Source: Cryphonectria parasitica EP155 (Eukaryota > Ascomycota > Sordariomycetes > Diaporthales > Cryphonectriaceae). From it: a DNA stretch of 64,000 nt. Below the pieces are notes generated by a model. It saw nothing but the letters and a program-made list of their open reading frames with translations. It did no database searches and had not been told where the DNA came from. A program made the translations under genes and the position numbers. The number at the start of each line of letters is the position of its first letter. Within the stretch, counting starts at the first letter, position 1. Location of the stretch: assembly GCF_011745365.1 (NCBI RefSeq), contig NW_024468919.1:868001-932000 (forward strand). The letters run 5' to 3'. Positions 10,964-21,389 of the stretch are shown piece by piece.

Positions 10964-11365
10964 TCAGGGTGTACGAGAACCGAGCCCGGCTCTCTTGGCT
11001 AAGGGCGGTGGTTTGCTGCGCTTTTTGTTATCGATCCTTCCCTTGTGGACTCGGGTGATTGTTGAAGCCAACCTGGTGCTGCCAGTGGTGGTCTGGCCGG
11101 GTCGCGTTCGTAGGGTATGCAGCGATTCTTCCCCTATGATGTTACCAACCTCTAAGCCACTAGCGATTCTCGAGGACTTCTTGGAGGCCTGAGAAGATGC
11201 GAAGCTGTGTGCTGCAGCTGCGCTCACGTTCGTGGTGTCCATGCTGATGCTGCTCAGCAGGGCTGCTCCTGACGTCCGTAGGTCCTGGGCTGTCGGCGTT
11301 CGCATGTATGCTATATTATGGATGGAATAGACTATGTACTGAGGTTGCGAGACTGTAAGAAGCAT
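10964..11365 (-). CDS. Hypothetical small basic protein
   Basis: A 133-codon minus-strand ORF. The part from the internal Met (near 11240) is Ser/Ala-rich and then Lys/Arg-rich, ending in a basic tail (DNKKRSKPPPLAKRAG). No domain recognised. It is co-oriented with and upstream of the unknown gene at 10649. It could be an exon of the same gene or a chance ORF; the opposite strand has a shorter ORF. Confidence 0.25.
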   Translation of the reverse strand: MLLTVSQPQYIVYSIHNIAYMRTPTAQDLRTSGAALLSSISMDTTNVSAAAAHSFASSQASKKSSRIASGLEVGNIIGEESLHTLRTRPGQTTTGSTRLASTITRVHKGRIDNKKRSKPPPLAKRAGLGSRTP

Positions 11366-11871
11366 GGTGGTTTTGCGCCGCCATTTTCTGATGAGTCATG
11401 CTGACAGTCAGAAGACCTCGCGGAAAGTATGTAGGGCATACTTTAGATTCAAAGGGAAGCTGGGGGAAAAAAAAGAAAAAAAAAAGGACGCGCTCCTGCG
11501 ATGGTGATCGCGTCCGTCTGTAACACCATGTTAGAATGAAAACTACTCATGTTGCGGCAAAGGCAAGCGCTAGTCTGCTTGATTTCTGTGGGGGTTGCTG
11601 TTGCCAAAGCGCAGCTCGGGTGCACCGTGCTCTTCGGCGCCTGGTCACGGCCAAGGCGACCCTGGGTGCTCGTGTTCCGTATAACGCGGCTGACCAAGCT
11701 CTGCGCGTCATTGGCAGCACTACAGCGCCCTCCAGCACCATTCGGTGCCCTTCACGACGGGTGGCCGTGCTCCTGTTTCCCGTTTCGCGGCCCAGCTGGG
11801 TCGGGAATAACTACTATACGCGGAGAGCGCGAAGCAGCCCTGTCAGGAGCGGGTCCTGAGTTTACATCAGC

Positions 11872-12300
11872 AGCGGGCAAGTTCGAGGTGATGTCGGGTT
11901 TCCCGCATCGAACGGCCGTAGTCTACGGAGTAATTAATACTTCCGAGACGCCCACGGCCAAACACCGGGAACAGAAGGCAGGAGACGCACTACTATATAA
12001 TCTCTTCATGCAGGACAACGCTTCAGCTCATACAGCACACATTGTGAAGGATGCCTTCGAGGATTTGGGTATTAAGAGGGTAAAATGGCCTTCTCGAAGT
12101 CCTGATCTGAATCCTATTGAAAATGTATGGAAATGGATGAAAGACTGGCTCGACTTACATTACGATATCACAGAAATGACTTACGAACAGCTGAAAAGGG
12201 TAGTTGAGGAGGCTTGGTATGCTGTGCCTGAGGATATCCTGGCTTAATTGTCACAGAGTGTGCCTCGGCGATGATTGCAATGCCTCGCACGAACGGGCCT
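11872..12300 (+). pseudogene. Tc1/mariner transposase C-terminal fragment (DDE_3)
   Basis: The + strand ORF includes FMQDNASAHTAHIVKDAFED (from about 12006) and SPDLNPIENVWKWMKDW (about 12099). These are the second Asp and the final Asp/Glu signature of Tc1/mariner DDE transposases. Homology ends in a degenerate PRR-like C-terminus near 12300 with stops. Upstream of about 11870 the ORF continues but is not recognisable as transposase, so the N-terminal HTH and first Asp are missing or too decayed. No terminal inverted repeats were identified. Confidence 0.75.
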
Positions 12301-14325
12301 TGCAACTGACTATTAATGTATATAAGTATTGGTACTTATTTCTATATGGGAATTCTATGGCTATGTCTGTATCTTGTACAACTGGTAATTTGGATCCACT
12401 TTGGTGGCGAAGTGTGAAAATTATATCCTGAGAGTTGTAACGCATATGAATGTCCTGCACAGAGATGCCGGAGACCTCGGCCCAAGTCTTGTTCGTCAAT
12501 GTTTTATCTTCCAGAACTATTCCATCCATTAACGTTAGCCTGGGTCTTGTGTAGGTGGGAAATCGCTTCCATACTCACATTTGTTTCCTACCATGAGAGC
12601 AACCGTCAAGAGGCGATACTAAGACCTAAGTCCGCACTCTGGTGGCCCATATAGGGCCATAACGGCCTATTTAATAGCAGCAAGACAACGGGGTGATACG
12701 ATTTAGACAGCTTCTGTTCGATTTCGACCGTCTCGCACAGGGATGACTACAAGACGCCTACCTTGTCCGAACCGCAGTCACTTATGATTGATCTGGGAAA
12801 TTCATGGAATTGCCACCATGCAGCGCGGCATTGCCTCGCACGCTGGCCAGCCACCATCGAATGCATGGCCTTCAGTTAAACATATGATGGTCTGTCCGTT
12901 ATGACTAAAAGGCAGCATATTCCATCTTCCGTCGATCTATCCAATCAGTCCGATACAAGAAAAAATTGAAGAAGTCCCTGACACTAGAGTCGATATGGGA
13001 ATGACTGTATTGACTGCGCTAGAGAGGAAAAGAGAGGAAAGGAAAGGAGGGAAAAAACAGCTGGCTAACTGAGGCTATAGACAGAGGGTGCCTGGCAATA
13101 GTGGGGACAGTGGTGACTCACTTGGCCTCGCATAGTCGAGCTAGGTGCGTCGCACATATCGACATGTATGCGAAAACAGCTAAAAGGAGTGACCACTCCC
13201 TGAGACTGGGAATGCACGTATGGTCTATATAGCTGTCGAGCTGCTGGTCTCTCCACAACATGCCGTCCCAGTGATAGTCCCTCTTCGATGCGTTGAAGGT
13301 CATGTTCCGCCCTGGATGGCCCATCAAGGGTGAGTCATGGACACGCTGAGAGCCTCGACTTTAGTATCCATAGCCGGCCCCGGTACTGGAACGCCCCTTA
13401 AGCATTCAGTATGCAGTCTGCGATCTGTTCTCTCGTGTCTCCCTCCTTAGGGAATGTTCATGCCCTTCTCGGACTACGTCCAGTTCCATTTTGTACACTC
13501 TGTCTTCGGCCACGCTGCAGTCCAACCGCTCGCTCGACCAAGGCTCCTCGAAGAGAGTATCATTCCTGGGGAGCGACTTCTGGCTCTCAATCTAGTTTTC
13601 GGACAGCTGCGGCACGGGAATCGACACTAGCCGAAGAATGACAGCAGTAGGCCGGTCATACTCCGGCTCGTCCTACCCTCAGTATTTTTCTACGCCTCTT
13701 CTATATTAGGGGCTTGCTACGCCTACACGGCAATCCGTTTTCCAGTATCAGTATGCTGAAACGCATAGGCGACCCCCTGTTTAATCAGTCAGAGATCGGA
13801 CAGCTTAAGCTGCTTGGGGCCAAGTACTTGCGCAAGATGGAGAATGTAGCACGGGACTGAATGTCCTGATCTATACAAGCTTAGTTGAATCAAGCCACTG
13901 GCTTTCGTACTATTTGATCTTAAAATCCCCGAATTTCTGTTGTAAACGAGTGTAAGAAGCTTAGTTCTGTCTAGACTATGCTTGAGGAGGAGTGTAAATG
14001 CCTTCTTATAAACGAGCGCCTGAGAGCCTGACTCGTGCTTGAAACAGGATATGCCTGAATACATCAGTCCTCATACAGCCAGACGGCTGTGAAGATGAGT
14101 CGAAACAGTACGGAACGGCCTGAATAGGTCCTCATATCCAACACTAATCGTGGAACGAGGGTGGTGGGCAGCCACGGCGCCTGACGCAGGCCTACGGGTA
14201 TATCATTTTGGAATGCACCCCTCTAAACATTGCTGCCTCCCCTGAACCGCCCAATATACTAATCTCCAAGATATTTATTAGAGCCTTTTATCACAAAAGT
14301 CATATTCATAAAGACATGTGTGCTT
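12301..14325. other. No supported gene; low-complexity and one dispersed repeat
   Basis: Short ORFs only; the 76-codon ORF at 13411-13641 and the minus ORF at 13789-14064 lack recognisable features. It includes a purine-rich tract (13019-13060), the second copy of the dispersed repeat (13164-13229) and moderately GC-rich anonymous sequence. Confidence 0.4.
13164..13229. repeat. Dispersed repeat, copy 2
   Basis: Same orientation and about 85-90 per cent similar by eye to 3173-3233, including TAAAAGGAGTGACCACTCCC and GACTGGGAATGCA. The palindromic core GGAGTGACCACTCC is conserved in both. Confidence 0.65.
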
Positions 14326-14355
14326 AGTCAAAGCACCCCCCTTCCGATCACCCCC
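14326..14355. mobile_element. Solo pogo-type terminal inverted repeat
   Basis: AGTCAAAGCACCCCCCTTCC followed by GATCACCC matches the left end of the complete pogo element at 55388 almost base for base. No transposase or second terminus is adjacent. A C-run expansion (13 C) follows at 14349-14361. It is probably the remnant of an excised or deleted element. Confidence 0.6.
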
Positions 14356-14359
14356 CCCC

Positions 14360-15988
14360 CCTCTGATGATATACCCTCGGTTGCATGGATGAGCATCGCA
14401 AGATACGCAAGGGAGGTCCTCTCAGCCTACAACACTCGCCGCTTCGTCCTAGCCTTTACCCTCTGTGGATCGCTTATGAGGCTATGGAAATTTCGCTTCC
14501 GAACAGTTCGATATCAATAGAGACGGGCTGCGGTTTGTATCCACGATGCTCGGATTTCTGTGGATGAGCGAAGAGGAGATTAGCTTCGATCCAACATTCA
14601 AGAGAACATCCAGCGGCCAGCAGTTCATCGAGATCAACCGGAATGGTATAAATAAGCGTATTTTAATCGATAAAGCAATAATATACCAGTACTGTATAGC
14701 TGGCTGGGCAATAATCTGCTGGAAAGCTTATCCTGAAGAGAATCTTCGGATAATACTTGTTATCAAAGATTTATAGCAGTTTCCAGAGCGGGATATAGAG
14801 GGCGATCTGCTTTGCAAGGCAATAGATAAGAAGGCTATTAATATAGCCTGTTATTATCATTATAAGGTTGTTCAGGTAAGCAGTACCAATGATACTATCT
14901 ATAGCAATGTGCACAAGGGACTGGATATTATCAAGGCTTCCAACTACAAACTAGACTGGATAGACTTTATGCTATGCGTAAAAGCGAGAAGTGGCTTGCG
15001 GAAAGGCTGCAGCAGCAGCAGCATCGCCGGGATAAAGCGGCTATCTAGCCGGGCTGCTGCCCCTCTACCGAGCAAACAGCCAGCAAGCAGCAGACAGCTA
15101 TCCAGCTCAGCTGGCATATTTTTGCCACCATTCAGCCCACCATCCAGCCAAGGCAGCATACCTCAGCCACCAAGCAAGCAGCCATCCAGCCAAGCCGGCA
15201 CATCTCTGCCAACCAAACAGCCATCCAGCTATGCCAACACACTTCCGCCGCCCAACAAACGATCCCGCCTATCGCAATCTCCCAACAAGGCCTACATTAC
15301 CATCCTACCGGACCGGGAATATAGACGTACTATTATTCGTAATTATAAACTGCTTGTCTACAGAGCAAGATTTCGAGCGCATTTGCTTGCTGCACTAAAG
15401 AGCTGTATTGCAGGATATAAGTCTCTGTATCAAGTAGAATTCCTGCATAGGAATATCTTAATCAATAATCTCATTATTAATAAAGATTTTAGCAATCTAT
15501 TCTAGCTATCTTTCTTAATTGATCTAGATCTTGCTATTAAGATATAGCAAAATAATATGCTAAGCACAAAAAGTATAACTAGAACTAGAGCTTTTATAGC
15601 TATAGAAGCATTTATAAGCGAGCTGCATTCTTTTATATACAATATAGAATCCTTCTTTTAAATTCTCTTTTGAATCTGCATTTACTATAAGAAGCTAAGC
15701 AGAAAGAGAATTGTTTCCGAGTTTGATAAGTGGAATTACATAAATACGGATATACTGTTCAAGATGAAAGCTAGTATGATTACGAGCAATGTGTTTGCAA
15801 GAACAGTTAAACAGCACTTTACCAAGTATTACAGGCTGCTGATCCCGCTTGCAACCAGACTGCGGGAGATGATCTTTCCTGGGAATGAATGTTGGAAGCA
15901 GGAGGATCTGATACTGTATGCTAGGGTACGAAATATTCTTGCAGAAGGCTGTACAGACCCAGATATTACTGATTGCCAAATTTCTTAA
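14360..15988 (+). pseudogene. FunK1 (fungal-type protein kinase) pseudogene
   Basis: Fungus-specific FunK1 kinase features appear in order. The N-terminal FunK1 region is around 14360-14515 and, in another frame, 14490-14780 (FDINRDGLRFVSTMLGFLWM, then CIAGWAIICWKAYPE with the presumed ATP-binding Lys). A low-complexity Ser/Pro/Gln linker spans about 15000-15270. The catalytic loop FLHRNILINN is near 15440, and LIDLDLAIK near 15515 is the DFG equivalent. The C-terminal lobe runs to 15988. HRD is HRN here (GAT to AAT), so the catalytic Asp is lost. Frameshifts near 14490 and stops at about 14775, 15503 and several after 15530 break the frame. The linker is longer than usual, with tandem KQPSSQA-like units. 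FunK1 genes are typically expanded in accessory regions; substrates are unknown. Confidence 0.8.
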
Positions 15989-16420
15989 AATTTGTTTGAA
16001 TAAAGGCACTGGTCTCTCTCATATGAGTAAAAGGGCCATTCAGGCCCCTGGCACAAGGGGGGCCCTTTTACCAGGTTTCGGGCCAGCCAGGCCTTCGTTG
16101 TACTTTACCTATAGAAATAGGTGCACCAGTACCTCTGGCCCAGAACAGATAGAAGGATAAGTGCAAGTGAACTGTGAACTGATTGTTCACCTATCCTCAC
16201 CCTAATGAGTTCACTGCCCCACATTTGAACAAATTCTAAGTGCGGCTCGGCTCACTACCTCACCTGGTGACTTGGTGACCTGGTGAGCCAATCCTTATTG
16301 GCGGAGCTTGTAACCCCGATGCTTGCTTCCGTAAGCGCTTTCTAGTTTAAATGTTGAGCCCATTGTTCCGCATGACATGTTTCGTGACCCGCAATATGGT
16401 GGATGGGCTCAGGATGCTTT
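15989..16420. other. Intergenic with palindromes
   Basis: No gene. It contains a perfect 11-bp inverted repeat (GTAAAAGGGCC at 16027-16037 and GGCCCTTTTAC at 16061-16071) and, near 16255-16290, repeated TGGTGAC / CACCTGG units forming a second palindromic patch. It may be a decayed MITE, but no target-site duplication was identified. Confidence 0.45.
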
Positions 16421-17258
16421 TGTATGTAGCGCTTCAAGAGAGGCCGAAAATCTTTTCGCCTTTTCTGGACACCTAGGCTCTTTGAGGGACAGGACAACCA
16501 GCAACTCCTCGATCGTGCTCCAAATGTGCTGGTCGACCGGCCCAGGCTCCCTCTTGCGCTTCCTGACCGCAGGTACTTCCTCTGCCCCCCCGGCCTAATT
16601 CAGAAGATTCCTCTTGTTCCAAAGCAGGTGCTTTCTTTGTTGCATTCTCACTCCTTTGCATGATATTGTCGTCGTCCGCATCTTCGGTGTCTGAATCGTC
16701 TGATTTCCATTCCGGTGGAAACGAGGGCCACGCCTCTCGGAGCGCCTCCATCGGTGTGACAGATGCAGCCTTTCCTTCCGTGTCGACCTAGACGCCGTCC
16801 CTTTCCGGGTCGTCGTGCTGTTTGCCGAACGCTGTAAAACACTGGTGCCCGTCAAGCGGCCGAAGCCTGAGGCTACGGTATGTTCGTTTGCTCGCCGTGC
16901 CGCACGCCTGGTAAGCTGGTAGCACAAAGGCGTAGGAATAATCGGTCAGGTCGATGACCGTACATCCTGGCTCCCACATATGTTTTCCGCCCCAATTGGG
17001 GGCCGAATTCCATGGTCGCGGAAAGATTCGGTTCAAGAAGTAGGACCACCAGTCGGACGAGACGGCGCCGAGGAACAGACATGTGTGTATGAAAGGGAAC
17101 CTGGGCACGGCCGCGATGTGCTCCTCTTCTGTCTCTACATCCCGGCGCCATTTTCCGTCGGCCATCATCTCTGCGTAAGCTAAGTCGCGGTCGATGTACC
17201 TTGGGTTCTTCTTGAGATACGTCAGTATCCTGCTGATAACTGCCCATGGAGTGTTAGC
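16421..17258 (-). pseudogene. Unknown protein gene with one nonsense codon and one frameshift
   Basis: Reading the minus strand from about 17255, a frame runs ILTYLKKNPRYIDRD, FIHTCLFLGAVSSDWWSYFL and WNSAPNWGGKHMWEPGCTV down to a TAG at 16788-16790. It then continues in the same frame through an acidic segment (DDSDTEDADDDN, near 16690). At a run of seven C (16585-16591 on +) the frame slips by one, and coding resumes as KRKREPGPVDQHIWSTIEEL to a TGA near 16421. A TGCTAAC branch-point motif at 17251-17257 followed by TTATCAG suggests an intron just upstream, so exon 1 is not identified. No family recognised. The homopolymer slip could be a sequencing error; the TAG is a likely CAG to TAG transition. 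Confidence 0.5.
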
Positions 17259-17259
17259 A

Positions 17260-18769
17260 ATTTCAAAATATCTGGAGGGCTAAATGCCGACGTAATCATG
17301 GGAATGCGTCGAACCTTGTAACATATGCCAGCCGGGATCAGCACCTGATAGATGAATGCATGCTATGGGGCAGCGCAGCCCCTTGATTGTCGCGATAATG
17401 TGCAGTGGGTGTACTAGGCCCATGCTGGTCACACTGAAAACTGTTGAAGATGGTCACAAAGGGTACAAAGGTGGTGCAAAGTGAGGAAGAAAAGAAGTGA
17501 CGGATCTGAAGAGCTCTAAAACTGCGAGACACCAGGCCAGATGACTGGGGTACCAAAGACAATAGGTAAGCGATACCGCTCCGTGATGACGGGAATTTAA
17601 GGGCAAGCCTAAGGTCAAAGATCATCAGTAGCAGCCGCTCATCTCGGCTCCAAATACAGGCAGCTCAGGGGTGGCACAGAGTCCCCTCGGGGGAAAGCTA
17701 GTTCGCGAGACTGTTTTGAAGCTGCTCAGGTGCTGCAGATTGATCATCCAAGTCCTGATCATTTTGGATGCAGAAGGTCACCCTACCCAACTTGCAACCA
17801 AAAGGCCTTGTCATGATGGCCCATGTGGGGCCACTTGGCCATTCGGTCCGATGTGCCCCATGATTTTGGCTAACAAGGCATGCAGGAAGAATGATGACAT
17901 GTCGTTGATGATCTTCTGGGACGAGTAGCCCTTGACATCGGGTTCTCAGTGGGCCCCCGTCTCGAAGAATGGTCAAGGCATGTGTTGAACAGGTGGATCT
18001 CCAGGATGGACCTTTGGCAGCATAACCGCCGACTGCATGCCTATTAATGTATATAGAGCTGGAATAGGGCGTCTTGATCATCGCTCCGACTTTCTGCACA
18101 GTTCTCACTCTCTGACTCCACAAATGCTTTGAAGCTGACCATGACTTCATTCCGATGGCTCGACTTACTGTCCGGTCCTCCCGACACCTCAGTTCTATTA
18201 GAGGATCAAGCTTCATACTCTCAGTTCAACAAGGATACAGATACGATATCCGAAATCTTCCTGTGGATGTGTGAATCCCAAGAATGGGACGTCCATGGAT
18301 CAAGTTTGTCTTCATGGTCTACCTCAAACAGTCATTGTGGAGTGTGGATTGCATTTGAAAACAATTCTGAAGCACCAGAACAAGTCTTCTAATCAATTAT
18401 TGCAACACCCGCTGGAATCAGCTCCTCACGAGACACCCGCAGATATTTCCCATCGTTTCTATTCATTATCTTTGATGCCCCTGACAAGGTGCGTGGTGTT
18501 TGCTCTAGAAGAGTTCGAAAGCCTAAGCAACATTTTGCAAATTGTAGCACATTGGGCTGTACTCTCCCAAGGATAGGTTCGATCAACCTGTCCACTTGTG
18601 CTCATCCTGACCACCCTAAGTACTTCTGGTCCTTCTAAGGCTGTTCTCAGCCTCGAATTGAGCAATCACATTCTGCAAAACCACGATGCAATCATTAAGC
18701 CGTCCCATAGTCTAGCTTACAATGTATAGCGTGCATCTTTTACAAATGTAACTTGCTGCTGTTCAGGGG
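17260..18769. other. No supported gene
   Basis: Several ORFs of 60-170 codons overlap on both strands (for example minus 17698-18216, plus 18129-18392 and plus 18271-18576), but none shows a recognisable domain or consistent codon pattern. The plus-strand ORFs after 18129 might be upstream exons of the patatin-like gene; I could not establish this. Confidence 0.35.
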
Positions 18770-20400
18770 GAGTTCATAACCCCAATAGCATCTGCTGAGA
18801 AGCTGTTGCTGCCTTGGACACCTTGAACATCAAGATATCAAATCCATTACCACCAGTTGAAAGACTTTCTCCATTCTTGGAAGCCTCTTGCCATCAGCAT
18901 AGTCGATTTGTTACCGAGCTTCTCAGCCTCACATCTTTGCTGCGCAAGTTTCCAGTGCCCTCGCGCCTGCACTGTCAAGTGCATCGGTCATACAGGTTAA
19001 AACTCTCTCAGGCCAAGGCAGCAAAGCTTGCTGCTGCCTGGTTGATTAATGACTATCATCAAGCGGAAGGCATCATTGATGGTATGTAATCCTTAAGAAA
19101 GTACTGCAATGCTCCTGTCAGCTTTCTAATACATCATAGCCTGAATCCCGGACCAGATTCTTACTGGCAACTACACCAGCATTCTGCAAGGCCTGGATTC
19201 TGGATTCAAGAAAGCATTGCAAGAGCAATTCAAGAGCATCTCCAGTTTCCCTCGTAGGCCAAGGAAGTTCTACACAACGCTAATTCGGACAGCCAGCTTT
19301 CTGACGTGTCCCTTTGTCACAGATGCTTCGACAACGGCCCACGAATCACGTTATCCTGCGGTCATCGTTTGTATCAGCCCTGTGCAATAGAACTCAGCAG
19401 TTACAGCAGCAGCGCTAACTTCTATCTGCCAGAATGCTAACTTCTATCTGCCAGAATGCTATTGCAGCAAAATCAATGCTAAAGCAATCGTGATAAGGCC
19501 TCCTACAGCAGGTCTACGGATAATCAAGCTGAAAGGGGGGGACGAGAACGTGGAGTCTCTTAGCCACGTCATGCTTCAGCTCCGAGAGCACCTAAAAAGC
19601 CCGCTCTATTTCCACTTCAACCTTATCATCGGGAAGGGATTCGGACTTCGTCTCATCTACATGGTATTCTGTAAGGAACACGACGTCCCTACGAAACAGA
19701 AATGGCTTGCCGACATCCCTGAGTCCCCGGATCTCCAAAGCAACAGAAATGATGGTGCTTCCTGGCCGCGAGTGGTACGTTAGCGGAAACTTGTCCTCCC
19801 TTGACTCGGCCTAACATTTCACAGTGGGTCAGCAGTCGCCAATGCCAGATTTCCCGGGGTGAAACATGATGTCTCGTTCTCTCTCGATGGCACTGAGAGC
19901 GACAGTAGCCTCCAGCACACGAGCAGAAAAGCTGATCGCTGCGCTGTTCTACCTGGAATTAGCGCCGGATTCTCGGCAGGATTATCTCAAAGATACAAAG
20001 GTCAGGATAGCCATTCGGTGCCGAATGGGCCTGGAGACCGCCTTAAGAAACAGATTGTTCAACTACAGAAAGTCAATCTGCAGTACGAGAACAGCAGGGA
20101 GAAGTGGGAAACAGAATTCTTCACTGGTGAGATATGGGCTAAGGTACAAGCTGGTCAAGCGTTTGAGAAGTTTATCGAAGTTGATCCTGGAGGGACGATC
20201 TCCGCGAAGATCCAAGGCGGCATTCTGGGTCAGCACAAATTTAGCTTGAGCAATTGCCCATGCGAAGTTTCCGCACTTGCCCAGCTCTCGAAGGATAGAT
20301 GATTCAGTCGAAATGAAAGCTTTGTGCCCGATTCCAAGTACCATCAGGCATTGAACCGTCTGAGTTCTGGATGTGAGGTCGTGGTTTACAACATTGAAGT
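18770..20400 (+). pseudogene. Patatin-like phospholipase pseudogene
   Basis: A helical N-terminal exon (18814-19081) is followed by an intron with GTATGT donor at 19082, CTAAT branch point and TAG acceptor at 19139. Coding resumes as IPDQILTGNYTSILQGL after one TGA codon. A cysteine/histidine motif CHRCFDNGPRITLSCGHRL lies at 19314-19370. The patatin core starts near 19500 with PPTAGLRIIKLKGG (expected D-G-G-G-x-R-G) and SPLYFHFNLIIGKGFG (expected G-x-S-x-G). Both nucleophile elbow and oxyanion motif are destroyed. A C-terminal piece is seen at about 19866-20060 (STRAEKLIAALFYLELAPDS). Patatin-like enzymes hydrolyse acyl lipids, and in fungi often sit in NLR-like proteins. Loss of catalytic residues and frameshifts make this a relic. 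Both strands look open at 20423-20812, so the 3' limit is uncertain. Confidence 0.6.
19414..19457. repeat. Perfect 22-bp tandem duplication
   Basis: Two identical 22-bp units, 19414-19435 and 19436-19457, beginning GCTAACTTC and ending GCCAGAAT. They lie between the zinc-like motif and the patatin core. The length (22, not a multiple of 3) shifts the frame and may be one cause of gene loss. Confidence 0.85.
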
Positions 20401-20830
20401 TATTAGTCAGTGCGTAGATCTACTATCGAACGTTCCAAAGTACTGCCAAGCTTGAATGTGTTCGGCGTGGAGAAGGAGTGGGAGATGTCACGCGCGCCCA
20501 GTCCAGGAACATACCTAAGAGGTTGTAATCGTATCCATGGACCTTGAGATCAGCTATGGCGCTTCCTCTTCCTGGAAATTTCAAGATAACATTGCAATCA
20601 CAATTTATTATCACCGTCCACCTGGGTAGCCCGCCATACCCTTTGAAGAGTCTCAAAGTTTGAATGCGCCATGAGACACCGGAATTGCTAAACGAATCGT
20701 CCACGTAGAAGCAAAAAGAAGGAGCAAAATCTATGGGAGCGGCGGGCCTCGCCTCCATCGCGACCATACCTACCGGCTTCCTAAGTCCTGCCCTCCAATG
20801 CTTCCTCCACAACGTGCCAGCCAGGCTCGT

Positions 20831-21087
20831 TCAATCTGAGTCTTCGGTGAGGTCGATCGGGTTGCTTTGACTGCCGCTTCTTGCTCTTTGCGTAGGATTC
20901 CGCTCGCCTGTCCAATGACCAGAGTAGCTTTGAGGGGCCGCTCGTGGTGGGGGACTGTAATCATCGTTGCGCTCATGAAGATATCTTGTTGCATATAAGC
21001 AGTTGCTGCGCTGAGAGATGATGCAATTAGCATACTGATTCTTATATTTGTTGTGAAGCATAATACAGCTTATAAAAGGTACGTTAT
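20831..21087 (-). pseudogene. 3' part of a Cys-containing gene split by the copia element
   Basis: The minus-strand frame reads from the target-site duplication (21083-21087) through SCIMLHNKYKNQYANC, a disordered Pro/Arg/Ser-rich stretch, and ends NPIDLTEDSD followed by TGA at 20831. The PIDLTEDSD end resembles a SUMO-interacting motif (hydrophobic core followed by acidic residues); this is an inference. The 5' continuation lies 23 kb away at 44081-44240 on the same strand. Joining the two at the duplicated GTTAT keeps the frame. The cysteine spacing in the combined segment suggests a zinc-binding element, but no family is assigned. Confidence 0.6.
21083..21087. repeat. Copia target-site duplication, left copy (GTTAT)
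   Basis: GTTAT precedes the left LTR and recurs at 44076-44080 after the right LTR. A 5-bp duplication is the size expected of Ty1/copia integrase. Confidence 0.8.
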
Positions 21088-21254
21088 TGTGAAAAATGGG
21101 GCATATTTAACCCTAACCCTCTGTTTTGGTCTCCTCATAAACCATCTCAGAGCCTGGTTTAGTTACTTAGAAGATCTTCCTTTTGTATTAGATAGATTCA
21201 ATCTCAACACTCATTCAGCCACTTCCATGTGCTCAGCTCATACGTTTCTCCTTA
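21088..21254 (+). repeat. Copia left (5') LTR
   Basis: About 167 bp, beginning TGTGAAAAATGGGGCATA and ending TCTCCTTA. It is nearly identical to 43907-44075. The visible differences are mostly C/T and G/A (for example CCCTAACCCT here against TCCTAACTCT on the right). It contains a telomere-like decamer at 21111-21120. Confidence 0.85.
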
Positions 21255-21265
21255 GTTATGAGCCC
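21255..21265 (+). other. Primer-binding site matching initiator tRNA-Met anticodon region
   Basis: GTTATGAGCCC directly follows the left LTR. It is the reverse complement of GGGCTCATAAC, the conserved anticodon stem-loop sequence (CAU anticodon) of eukaryotic initiator tRNA-Met. Copia elements are known to use an internal half-tRNA fragment as primer rather than the 3' CCA end, which supports the LTR boundary and the + orientation. Confidence 0.7.
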
Positions 21266-21389
21266 GGTTCGCAAGAATCGGGTTTAATCTTCCCCTTATC
21301 TATCGAAACAGACTGAGCTGTTCACTTCTTATTCTTTCAGAACACATCTTTTGTTCCAAACAGTCATACTTACGCTCCATCAAAGCTCA

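Noticed and set aside
17698..18216. 172-codon minus-strand ORF
   Set aside because: No recognisable motif, no start or splice context, overlapped by equally open plus-strand ORFs.
20423..20812. 129-codon minus ORF versus plus-strand patatin-tail-like frame
   Set aside because: Both strands look protein-like and I could not decide between them, so neither was annotated as a gene.
21111..21120. Interstitial telomere / chromosome end
   Set aside because: Only one and a half TTAGGG units per site; they are parts of LTRs or a MITE, not an array.
21255..21278. tRNA-like sequence
   Set aside because: Only the 11-nt complement of an anticodon stem-loop; no full cloverleaf. It fits a primer-binding site.
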